This document shows, in pieces, positions 1-5,630 of a stretch of DNA of 7,830 nt. Position numbers and translations under genes: made by a program. Positions within the stretch are counted from its first letter, which is position 1; each line of letters begins with the position of its first letter. Below the pieces are notes generated by a model. That model saw only the letters and a program-made list of their open reading frames with translations, searched no databases and was not told where the DNA came from. The stretch comes from Candidatus Aminicenantota bacterium (GTDB lineage Bacteria > Acidobacteriota > Aminicenantia > Aminicenantales > Aminicenantaceae), in assembly GCA_030615975.1 (NCBI GenBank), contig JAUWYH010000065.1, positions 1 through 7,830 on the forward strand, read 5' to 3'.

Positions 1-14
1 TGTGGGCAGTATCC

Positions 15-31
15 TGAATAATGATTATTCA
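15..31. promoter_or_regulatory. Perfect 17-bp palindrome, operator-like
   Basis: TGAATAATGATTATTCA is a perfect inverted repeat with 8-bp arms around a single central G, so it suits a dimeric DNA-binding protein better than a hairpin. Its core ATAATGATTAT resembles the TAATnATTA core known for Fur/PerR/Zur-type operators, although the flanks do not match the 7-1-7 Fur consensus exactly (one extra base in each arm). It lies about 60 bp upstream of the candidate promoter at 92-120. A short T run (33-37) follows, so it could instead be the weak AT-rich end of an upstream transcript. The function is an inference. Confidence 0.25.
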
Positions 32-91
32 ATTTTTCCATAAAAAGATGCAGGAAATTTTAACTTCGAATTGACGAACAAAAAGGTAAGC

Positions 92-120
92 TTGAAAAAA
101 AGGATAAGAAGGTGTATAAA
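92..120 (+). promoter_or_regulatory. Candidate sigma-70 promoter for the small RHH gene and downstream genes
   Basis: TTGAAA (92-97) and TATAAA (115-120) are separated by exactly 17 bases, the optimal spacing for a housekeeping sigma-70 promoter. Transcription would start near base 127 and leave a leader of about 90 bases before the ATG at 216. No other gene is visible between 1 and 215, so this is the best candidate for driving 216-1906 and possibly the rest of the cluster. The surrounding sequence is AT-rich, so a chance match is possible. Confidence 0.4.
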
Positions 121-215
121 TCACATTTAATTGATACTATCTAAAACAAAGTCATTCTTTTTGAAGGTATATCATCGATTTTCCGCAAATAATCAATTGA
201 GATAAGGAGATAAAC

Positions 216-431
216 ATGGAAAAAGAATTTACAACTATTTCCATTCCCACATCCTTGTATAAAAAGATAGAGGAAAAAATAAAGAATTCAGAAATCACAT
301 CTGTTTCGAGCTATATCACTAAAGTTTTAAGAGAGAGTCTTTCCAAAGAGGAAGAGACACAACAACCATTAAGCAAAGAGGATGAGAAAAAAGTAAAAGA
401 AAGATTGAAAGCTTTAGGGTATATAGATTAG
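216..431 (+). CDS. Small ribbon-helix-helix (CopG-like) protein with an AlkP-type C-terminal tail
   Basis: This 71-residue protein has the layout of a ribbon-helix-helix DNA-binding domain. A short beta strand (residues 4-10, FTTISIP) is followed by helix A (about 12-24), a turn, and helix B (about 29-42, SVSSYITKVLRESL). RHH proteins bind DNA as dimers through the paired N-terminal strands. An acidic linker follows (43-53), then a charged helical tail, KKVKERLKALGYID (58-71). The tail resembles the ERLxxLGY ending I associate with many AlkP-superfamily sulfatases and phosphodiesterases, and the next gene is an AlkP protein that lacks it. The start is supported by AAGGAG at 204-209, six bases before the ATG. 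It probably shares a transcript with the AlkP gene 95 bases downstream. It could be an autoregulator, an antitoxin-like protein or a non-DNA-binding partner of the enzyme. No toxin gene is adjacent. The fold call is fairly safe; the role is unknown. Confidence 0.8.
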   Translation: MEKEFTTISIPTSLYKKIEEKIKNSEITSVSSYITKVLRESLSKEEETQQPLSKEDEKKVKERLKALGYID

Positions 432-433
432 AA

Positions 434-469
434 CGAAAAAAGCGAGAAAAGCGAGAAAGGCTAGAAAAG
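434..469 (+). repeat. Four tandem 9-bp units, consensus CGAGAAAAG
   Basis: Immediately after the TAG stop of the small RHH gene, four nonamers run head to tail without gaps: CGAAAAAAG (434-442), CGAGAAAAG (443-451), CGAGAAAGG (452-460) and CTAGAAAAG (461-469). Each differs from the consensus at one base at most, except the last, which differs at one (T for G). The array is almost purely purine on the + strand. It is non-coding and too short for CRISPR. A related A-rich array with a 7-bp period fills the next intergenic gap. Confidence 0.7.
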
Positions 470-526
470 AAATTACATTGCTTCTTACGAAGAGCTCATC
501 TTGTCGAGTAGAAAAAGAGGCCTTTT

Positions 527-1906
527 ATGGATAAAAAATTCTTAGTTATTGGATTGGATTGTGCACCAGCTGAAATTGTTTTTGATCGTCGGGAAGAATT
601 GCCCGTACTCAGAGAGCTGATCGAGAACGGCCTCTACGGAAATTTAAGAAGTTCAGATCCTCCCATCACTATACCTGCATGGATGGTGATGTGCACGGGG
701 AAAGATTCAGGAAGGCTTGGTCTATATGGTTTCAGACATCGAAAAGATTATTCTTACAGAGACATCTGGATTGCCACTTCTCAATCCATAAAAGAAAAAA
801 CCGTCTGGGACTTAATTGGGGAGAAGGGCGGTCGAAGTTGCTTGGTGAGTGTTCCTCCCACGTATCCTCCCCCATCTGTCCATGGAAATTTAATAAGCTG
901 CTTTATCACTCCAGGTAATGAAAAGGAATACACCTATCCTCCCGAGCTCAGGCAGGAAATAGAGGAAAGATTTGGTCCCTATATCTTTGATGTTGTCTTC
1001 AGAACGGATGAGAAGGACATGCTGTTAGAGCAAATCTACGAGATGACAGCGAAAAGGTTTGATGTCATGAATTATCTTATTCGTCAGAAGGCCTGGGATT
1101 TTTTCATGTTTGTGGAGATTGGAGTGGATAGAATTCAGCATGCTTTTTGGAAATACATGGATTCAGACCATCATCTTTACATCAAAGGCAATAAATACGA
1201 AGATGCTATTTTGGATTATTACAAAGATTTGGATAAAAAAATCGGAGAGCTTCTATCCAACATAGATAAGAATACCGCTGTTTTAGTTGTCTCTGACCAT
1301 GGTGCCAAAAGGATGAAAGGAGCTTTTTGCATCAATGAATGGCTGATAGAACAGGGAGATCTTGTCGTCAAAGAAAAGCCTCAATCGCCTGTAAGCCTTG
1401 ATGAGGTTGAAATCGATTGGTCTCGTTCCAGAGCTTGGGGATGGGGCGGTTACTATGCTCGTCTTTTCCTGAACATCGAAGGCAGGGAGATTCAAGGCAT
1501 AATTTCTCCTGAAGACTATGAAAGGGAAAGGGATGCTTTAGCCGAGAAATTGCTGACGGTGAAGGGTCCAGAAGGAGAAGAATGGAAGACATGTATATTA
1601 AAGCCTCAGGAATACTTTGAGGAAACAAGAGGAGATTATCCGGATTTGATGGTCTATTTTGATGATTTATTCTGGCGTTCAGCAGGGACTTTAGGCCACA
1701 AAACTAAATATCTTTTGGAGAATGATACAGGACCTGATGATGCTGTCCACGCCCAGGATGGGATATATATTCTCTATGACCCTCAAATTCCCAGGAAAAA
1801 AAGAAAGAACGCCCATATTTTGGATATTGCCCCCACCATTCTTCACGCCATGGGAATTCCTGTTCCAGATGATTTAGGAGGAAAGGTAATTACTGGAGAA
1901 TCGTAA
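527..1906 (+). CDS. AlkP-superfamily phosphodiesterase / nucleotide pyrophosphatase-like protein
   Basis: This 459-residue protein belongs to the alkaline phosphatase superfamily, type I phosphodiesterase/nucleotide pyrophosphatase branch. The metal site and nucleophile are all visible: D11 in VIGLDCA, the probable nucleophile T48 in PPITIPAW, D201 and H205 in GVDRIQHAFW, D257-H258 in VVSDHGA, and H408 in HAQDGIYILYDP. The typical ending ILDIAPTILHAMGIPVPDDLGG (431-452) is present. The enzyme should therefore be catalytically competent with two metal ions, hydrolysing a phosphodiester or pyrophosphate bond or moving a phosphate. The substrate cannot be read from the sequence. There is no signal peptide or membrane segment, so it should act in the cytoplasm, unlike classical periplasmic alkaline phosphatases. 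GAGG at 517-520, six bases before the ATG, supports the start. The stop codon lies inside the first unit of the 7-bp repeat array, and the protein ends at GES without the ERLxxLGY tail seen on its small upstream neighbour. The family is confident; the function is open, with nucleotide-sugar or lipid-linked phosphate metabolism suggested only by context. Confidence 0.9.
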   Translation: MDKKFLVIGLDCAPAEIVFDRREELPVLRELIENGLYGNLRSSDPPITIPAWMVMCTGKDSGRLGLYGFRHRKDYSYRDIWIATSQSIKEKTVWDLIGEKGGRSCLVSVPPTYPPPSVHGNLISCFITPGNEKEYTYPPELRQEIEERFGPYIFDVVFRTDEKDMLLEQIYEMTAKRFDVMNYLIRQKAWDFFMFVEIGVDRIQHAFWKYMDSDHHLYIKGNKYEDAILDYYKDLDKKIGELLSNIDKNTAVLVVSDHGAKRMKGAFCINEWLIEQGDLVVKEKPQSPVSLDEVEIDWSRSRAWGWGGYYARLFLNIEGREIQGIISPEDYERERDALAEKLLTVKGPEGEEWKTCILKPQEYFEETRGDYPDLMVYFDDLFWRSAGTLGHKTKYLLENDTGPDDAVHAQDGIYILYDPQIPRKKRKNAHILDIAPTILHAMGIPVPDDLGGKVITGES

Positions 1907-1959
1907 ATCGTAAAACGGAAAACGCAAGGCGTAATAAGGGTAAAACAAAAATTGTAAAA
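1902..1959 (+). repeat. Degenerate tandem array of 7-bp units, consensus CGTAAAA
   Basis: Five heptamers lie in exact register: CGTAAAT (1902), CGTAAAA (1909), CGGAAAA (1916), CGCAAGG (1923) and CGTAATA (1930). After a two-base slip, three more A-rich units follow at 1939 (GGTAAAA), 1946 (CAAAAAT) and 1953 (TGTAAAA). The array fills the whole gap between the AlkP gene and the epimerase. Its first unit supplies the TAA stop of the former, and its last unit runs into the ATG of the latter. It leaves the epimerase without a close Shine-Dalgarno site; the nearest candidate, AAGGG at 1936-1940, is 18 bases from the ATG. Confidence 0.65.
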
Positions 1960-2897
1960 TGGAAAAATATTTAGTTACTGGAGGAGCTGGATTTATTGGT
2001 TCCAATATAGCTGAGGAGCTTGTCAAAAGGGGAGTAGAAGTCAGGGTTATTGATAATTTTTTAACAGGCAAAAGAGAAAACATCACTTCTTTTCTCGATA
2101 AAATTGAATTCATCGAGGGAGATATCAGAGATTTCAAGACATGCAGACGCGCTTTAGAAGGAGTGGATTTTGTTTTACATCAAGCAGCCTTGCCCTCTGT
2201 GCCACTTTCTATTAAGGATCCTCTCCTCATCAGCGAAATTAACATCATGGGCACTTTAAATCTTTTACTGGCTTCACGAGAGGCAAACATCAAGAAATTT
2301 GTTTTTGCCTCCTCTTCTTCTGTTTACGGCAATGACCCTCGACTTCCTAAAAATGAGAATATAGAAGCAGCCCCTCTCTCCCCCTATGCTATAACCAAAC
2401 TTGTGGGAGAAATGTACTGCCGGATTTTCAGCCAGATTTATGGCCTTTCCACCATCTGCCTCCGCTACTTCAATATATTTGGTCCCCGTCAAGACCCTTT
2501 TTCTCAGTATGCAGCGGTGATTCCAAACTTTATTGACAAAATGCTCAAAGGAGAAAAACCCATAATTTTCGGTGATGGAGAACAATCAAGGGATTTCACT
2601 TTTGTCTCGAATGTTGTGGAAGCCAATATTTTGGCCGCAAAGGCTGAAGATGTTACAGAGGTTGTTATTAATGTGGCTTGTAAAGAAAGAACCACAGTAA
2701 ATTTTCTGGTGGAAAGAATAAATGAAATAATAAGAAAAAATATCAAGCCCTTATATGAAAAGCCCCGTCCGGGAGATGTCAAGCATTCTTATGCTGATAT
2801 CTCGAAGGCAAAGAAAATGTTAAAATATTCACCGGGAGTTACTTTCAGAGAAGGTCTTGAAAAAACCATAAGATTGTATCAGGAAAGGAAAGAGTAA
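1959..2897 (+). CDS. UDP-N-acetylhexosamine (or UDP-glucose) 4-epimerase, WbpP/TviC-like SDR
   Basis: A 312-residue extended short-chain dehydrogenase/reductase that inverts the C4 hydroxyl of a UDP-sugar using tightly bound NAD. The NAD motif GGAGFIG (8-14) is followed by the acidic D32 in VIDNF. The catalytic set is a serine in the ASSSSVYG stretch (S119 or S120) and Y143-xxx-K147 in SPYAITK. The stretch RYFNIFGPRQDP (169-180), continuing to QYAAVIPNFI, and GDGEQSRDF (205-213) are very like WbpP and TviC, which act on UDP-GlcNAc/UDP-GalNAc or UDP-GlcNAcA/UDP-GalNAcA. A GalE-type activity on UDP-Glc/UDP-Gal cannot be excluded. The protein is about 30 residues shorter than WbpP, mainly at the N-terminus. 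The start gives the family's usual beginning, a few residues before GGAGFIG, but has no close Shine-Dalgarno site. Its stop overlaps the next gene's start, so the two are translationally coupled, which fits a shared pathway to UDP-GalNAcA. Confidence 0.92.
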   Translation: MEKYLVTGGAGFIGSNIAEELVKRGVEVRVIDNFLTGKRENITSFLDKIEFIEGDIRDFKTCRRALEGVDFVLHQAALPSVPLSIKDPLLISEINIMGTLNLLLASREANIKKFVFASSSSVYGNDPRLPKNENIEAAPLSPYAITKLVGEMYCRIFSQIYGLSTICLRYFNIFGPRQDPFSQYAAVIPNFIDKMLKGEKPIIFGDGEQSRDFTFVSNVVEANILAAKAEDVTEVVINVACKERTTVNFLVERINEIIRKNIKPLYEKPRPGDVKHSYADISKAKKMLKYSPGVTFREGLEKTIRLYQERKE

Positions 2898-4216
2898 TGA
2901 ACGAAAGAGCACTGAGTCTGGAGAGGAAGATAAAAGCCAAAAAAGCTTATATCAGTATCATCGGTCTAGGCTATGTGGGACTTCCTCTACTCAAATTATT
3001 TTTAGCCAAGGGATTTCGAGTCCTAGGGTTTGATATTGACCCAAAGAAGGTCAGGATGCTGAATCAGGGGAGAAGCTATATAAAACATGTAACGACAAAA
3101 GGGTTTAAGCACTATATCAGAGAAAAGAAATTTAGGGCCACTTCTGATTTTAAGGCCTTGAATGAAGTAGATGTGATCATCATATGTGTTCCCACGCCAT
3201 TAGATTCGCACAAAAACCCAAATTTAACTTTTGTCCTTGATACAACTGAAGTGATCTCGAAAAATTTGAGGAAGGGACAACTTGTGGTTTTGGAGAGTAC
3301 AACTTATCCTGGAACCACAGAAGAAAAAATGCTTCCTGTTCTTGAGAGAAAAGGCTTTAAAGTTGGAAAGGATTTTTTCCTCGCCTATTCTCCAGAGAGA
3401 GAAAACCCGGGCGATAAAGAGTACACAACAGCAAAAATCCCAAAGGTTGTGGGAGGTGTAACAGCCAGTTGCAGGAGGGTGGCTCAGGCTCTTTATGATC
3501 ATGTTGTAGTGAAGACCATTCCCGTTTCTTCGCCTAAAGTGGCTGAAGCAACAAAACTTTTAGAAAATATTTTTCGTTCTGTCAATATTGCTTTGGTCAA
3601 TGAGATGAAGATTATTTTTGAATTGATGGAAATAGACATTTGGGAAGTGATCGAGGCGGCTTCCACCAAGCCTTTCGGTTTCCTTCCTTTTTTCCCTGGC
3701 CCTGGCTATGGGGGCCATTGTATTCCTGTTGATCCTTTTTATCTGACCTGGAAAGCAAAGGAAGTCGACTATGCGACAAAATTTATTGAGCTAGCAGGAG
3801 AAATTAATACTCGAATGCCTTATCATGTTGTTTCGAAGACAATTGAAGCATTAAACGAAAGGGGAAAATCCATCAAGGGGGCCAAGATATTGATCCTTGG
3901 TATTGCGTACAAAAAAGATGTTGATGACCAGCGAGAATCTCCTTCACTCAAAATTATCAGCCTGCTGCAGAAAAAAGGAGCGAAAATCTCCTATAACGAT
4001 CCTTACGTCCCTCGCTCCTTTGGACACAGAGACTATCCCGGATTGGAGTTAGAGTCAGTGGCCTTGAACGAAAAAAAATTAAAAAAGTTTGATGCAGTGA
4101 TTATCGCCACGGATCATTCTGTTTATGATTACGGCTGGATTGTGAAAAACTCATCACTTATCATCGATACCAGGAATGCCATAAAAAAGAAGAGAAAAAA
4201 TGTAAAAAAGGCTTAA
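2897..4216 (+). CDS. UDP-N-acetylglucosamine 6-dehydrogenase, WbpA-like nucleotide-sugar dehydrogenase
   Basis: A 439-residue NAD-dependent nucleotide-sugar dehydrogenase that oxidises the C6 hydroxyl of a UDP-N-acetylhexosamine to a carboxylate in two steps. It has the N-terminal Rossmann motif GLGYVG (23-28), ESTTYPGT (133-140), the central helix with K220 and N224 (EATKLLENIFRSVN), and the catalytic cysteine C275 in GYGGHCIPVDP. The C-terminal Rossmann-like UDP-binding domain begins near 327 (AKILILGIAYKKDVDD). The GHCIPVDP form, and SYIKHV near residue 60 (compare SYIEHI in WbpA), place it with WbpA rather than with UDP-glucose dehydrogenases; the related WbpO/TviB or WecC activities remain possible. 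Its ATG shares one base with the epimerase stop (TAATG), and AGGA at 2886-2889 lies within the epimerase gene seven bases upstream. The C-terminus ends in a lysine-rich run (about 430-438). The product is probably UDP-GlcNAcA, which the upstream epimerase could convert to UDP-GalNAcA as in Vi antigen synthesis. Confidence 0.93.
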   Translation: MNERALSLERKIKAKKAYISIIGLGYVGLPLLKLFLAKGFRVLGFDIDPKKVRMLNQGRSYIKHVTTKGFKHYIREKKFRATSDFKALNEVDVIIICVPTPLDSHKNPNLTFVLDTTEVISKNLRKGQLVVLESTTYPGTTEEKMLPVLERKGFKVGKDFFLAYSPERENPGDKEYTTAKIPKVVGGVTASCRRVAQALYDHVVVKTIPVSSPKVAEATKLLENIFRSVNIALVNEMKIIFELMEIDIWEVIEAASTKPFGFLPFFPGPGYGGHCIPVDPFYLTWKAKEVDYATKFIELAGEINTRMPYHVVSKTIEALNERGKSIKGAKILILGIAYKKDVDDQRESPSLKIISLLQKKGAKISYNDPYVPRSFGHRDYPGLELESVALNEKKLKKFDAVIIATDHSVYDYGWIVKNSSLIIDTRNAIKKKRKNVKKA

Positions 4217-4219
4217 AGA

Positions 4220-4225
4220 AAGGAG
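4220..4225 (+). promoter_or_regulatory. Shine-Dalgarno site that fixes the UDP-glucose dehydrogenase start
   Basis: AAGGAG directly abuts the upstream ATG at 4226, leaving no spacer, but sits six bases before the ATG at 4232. Six bases is also the spacing seen for the genes at 216 and 527. The in-frame ATG at 4232, giving MKIGIIGTGYVG, is therefore the likely start, and the longer MAMKIG reading is unlikely. Confidence 0.75.
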
Positions 4226-4231
4226 ATGGCT

Positions 4232-5536
4232 ATGAAAATTGGTATTATTGGGACGGGTTATGTAGGCTTGGTAACGGCCGTGGGCCTTTCAGAGCTAGGT
4301 CATGAAGTCACGGGAACTGATATTGTCGAAGAGAAAATCGATATGGCCTCCCGTGGAATTACTCATATCTATGAACCTGGCCTTGACCAAATGTTGAAGA
4401 AAAATCTAAAGCAAGGAAATCTTTCTTTCAGCAGTAACTTGAATAAGACCATCCTTTCCTCTGATGTCCTCTTTGTCTGCGTCGGTACCCCTCAAAGAGA
4501 AGATGGAAGTGCTGATATGTCTTTTGTGGAAGAAGTTTCCCGAAAGGTAGCCGAGAACCTAAATGCCTATAAGCTGGTAGTAGAAAAGAGTACTGTTCCA
4601 GTTAAAACCTCGATGTGGATAAAGAGAACCATAAGCCTCTATAAGAAAAGCGAAATTGATTTTGATGTTGCCTCCAACCCTGAATTTTTGAGGGAAGGTT
4701 CGGCTGTTTCAGATTTTCTCAATCCTGATCGTATAATCCTAGGAGCGGAGACAGACAAGGCTAAAGATATTCTGAAAAAAATCTATGAGAAATTCAAAGA
4801 CCGCATCCTCATCACTAATATCGATACCGCAGAACTCATCAAGCATGCCTCTAATTCTTTCTTAGCTTTAAAAATATCTTATATCAACCTTATGTCTGAG
4901 ATGTGCGAGAAAACAGAGGCAGATGTGGAACAGGTAGCCAAAGGAATGGGGTTTGATCCCAGAATAGGACCTTTGTTTTTACGGGCAGGCCTGGGCTATG
5001 GAGGTTCCTGTTTTCCTAAGGATATAAGAGCTCTTACGAAGATTGGAGAAGATTTAGGTATCAACATGAATTTACTGAAAGAAGCGGATAGAATCAATTT
5101 GGAGAGGATAAGTGTTTATGTGGAAAAAATAAAGAAAGCTCTTTGGATTTTAAAAGACAAGAAGATTGCAGTTTTGGGCCTTTCCTTTAAGCCAGAGACT
5201 GATGATATAAGGGAAGCCCCCAGTGTTAAAGTCATTCAAGAGCTTATCAAAGAAGGCTCTTTTCTTCGCCTGTATGATCCAAAGGCCATGGAGAATATGA
5301 AGGAGGTTTTTCCTGAAGAACAACCTCAGCTTCTATACGCCAAATCGTCATATGAGGCGGCAAAGGACGCCAATGCTTTACTTTTCATCACTGAATGGGA
5401 TGAGTTTAAGAAGCTGGATTTGAGGAAGGTTAAGGAAGTGATGGCCAATCCTATTATCATCGATGGCAGGAATATCTTCGAGCCTGTGACTGTGAGAGAG
5501 CTTGGGTTTGAATATTATTCTATCGGTCGGAAGTGA
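4232..5536 (+). CDS. ugd: UDP-glucose 6-dehydrogenase
   Basis: A 434-residue NAD-dependent enzyme that converts UDP-glucose to UDP-glucuronate in the cytoplasm. Numbered from this start, GTGYVGL (7-13) is the NAD motif, VGTPQREDGSAD (84-95) and KSTVPVKT (119-126) line the cofactor site, and NPEFLREGSA (149-158) carries the conserved glutamates. K204 and N208 (ELIKHASNS) and the nucleophile C260 in GYGGSCFPKD complete the active site. These three numbers coincide with those I recall for the Streptococcus pyogenes enzyme. FKPETDDIREAPS (319-331) belongs to the C-terminal UDP-binding domain. GSCFPKD, rather than GHCIPVDP, separates it clearly from the preceding dehydrogenase, so the pair is not a recent duplication. 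It lies 15 bases after the previous stop and is surely in the same transcript. UDP-GlcA is a donor or precursor for an acidic glycan. The start at 4232 is chosen over 4226 because of ribosome-site spacing. Confidence 0.95.
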   Translation: MKIGIIGTGYVGLVTAVGLSELGHEVTGTDIVEEKIDMASRGITHIYEPGLDQMLKKNLKQGNLSFSSNLNKTILSSDVLFVCVGTPQREDGSADMSFVEEVSRKVAENLNAYKLVVEKSTVPVKTSMWIKRTISLYKKSEIDFDVASNPEFLREGSAVSDFLNPDRIILGAETDKAKDILKKIYEKFKDRILITNIDTAELIKHASNSFLALKISYINLMSEMCEKTEADVEQVAKGMGFDPRIGPLFLRAGLGYGGSCFPKDIRALTKIGEDLGINMNLLKEADRINLERISVYVEKIKKALWILKDKKIAVLGLSFKPETDDIREAPSVKVIQELIKEGSFLRLYDPKAMENMKEVFPEEQPQLLYAKSSYEAAKDANALLFITEWDEFKKLDLRKVKEVMANPIIIDGRNIFEPVTVRELGFEYYSIGRK

Positions 5537-5621
5537 ATTTCACCTGATTTTTCGCTATTCCCCATTTTTAAATTATCATTATATAGAATGAAACCTGTTT
5601 ATAATGAGATATAATGTAAAT

Positions 5622-5625
5622 AGGA
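5622..5625 (+). promoter_or_regulatory. Weak Shine-Dalgarno site favouring the 5631 start of the membrane protein
   Basis: AGGA lies five bases before the ATG at 5631. The earlier in-frame ATG at 5604 has no purine-rich ribosome site in front of it. A further ATG at 5588 opens only an eight-codon frame (MKPVYNEI) that stops at 5614 and whose first three codons echo the MKP at 5631, which hints at a small local duplication. Confidence 0.45.
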
Positions 5626-5630
5626 AACCC

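Noticed and set aside
193..200. TCAATTGA palindrome just upstream of the Shine-Dalgarno site of the RHH gene, with a matching AATTGAT at 129-135, as an autoregulatory operator
   Set aside because: An 8-bp palindrome is expected about once in a few hundred AT-rich bases, and the paired site is only 7 bp. Nothing else supports an operator.
216..431. RHH protein as the antitoxin of a toxin-antitoxin pair
   Set aside because: No small toxin-like gene is adjacent; the next gene is a 459-residue AlkP enzyme. The left flank holds no complete gene, although a toxin beyond the left edge cannot be seen.
1283..1628. Minus-strand open frames within the AlkP gene
   Set aside because: They overlap a gene with complete catalytic motifs, and their translations show no recognisable domain, so they are shadows.
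434..1959. The two short repeat arrays as a CRISPR remnant
   Set aside because: Units are 7 or 9 bp, directly adjacent and without spacers, and no cas gene is present.
2897..5536. The two adjacent nucleotide-sugar dehydrogenases as a recent tandem duplication
   Set aside because: They share only family-wide motifs and differ in the catalytic segment (GHCIPVDP against GSCFPKD) and throughout, so they are distant paralogues.
5533..5553. GTGAA-T-TTCAC palindrome followed by a T run after the ugd stop, as a terminator
   Set aside because: With a real loop only four base pairs remain and the T run is only five bases and offset, so it is too weak for an intrinsic terminator.
5600..5615. Two TATAAT hexamers (5600-5605 and 5610-5615) as -10 boxes for a promoter of the membrane-protein gene
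   Set aside because: No acceptable -35 hexamer lies 16-18 bases upstream of either, and TATAAT is common in such AT-rich sequence. A promoter here is possible but not supported.
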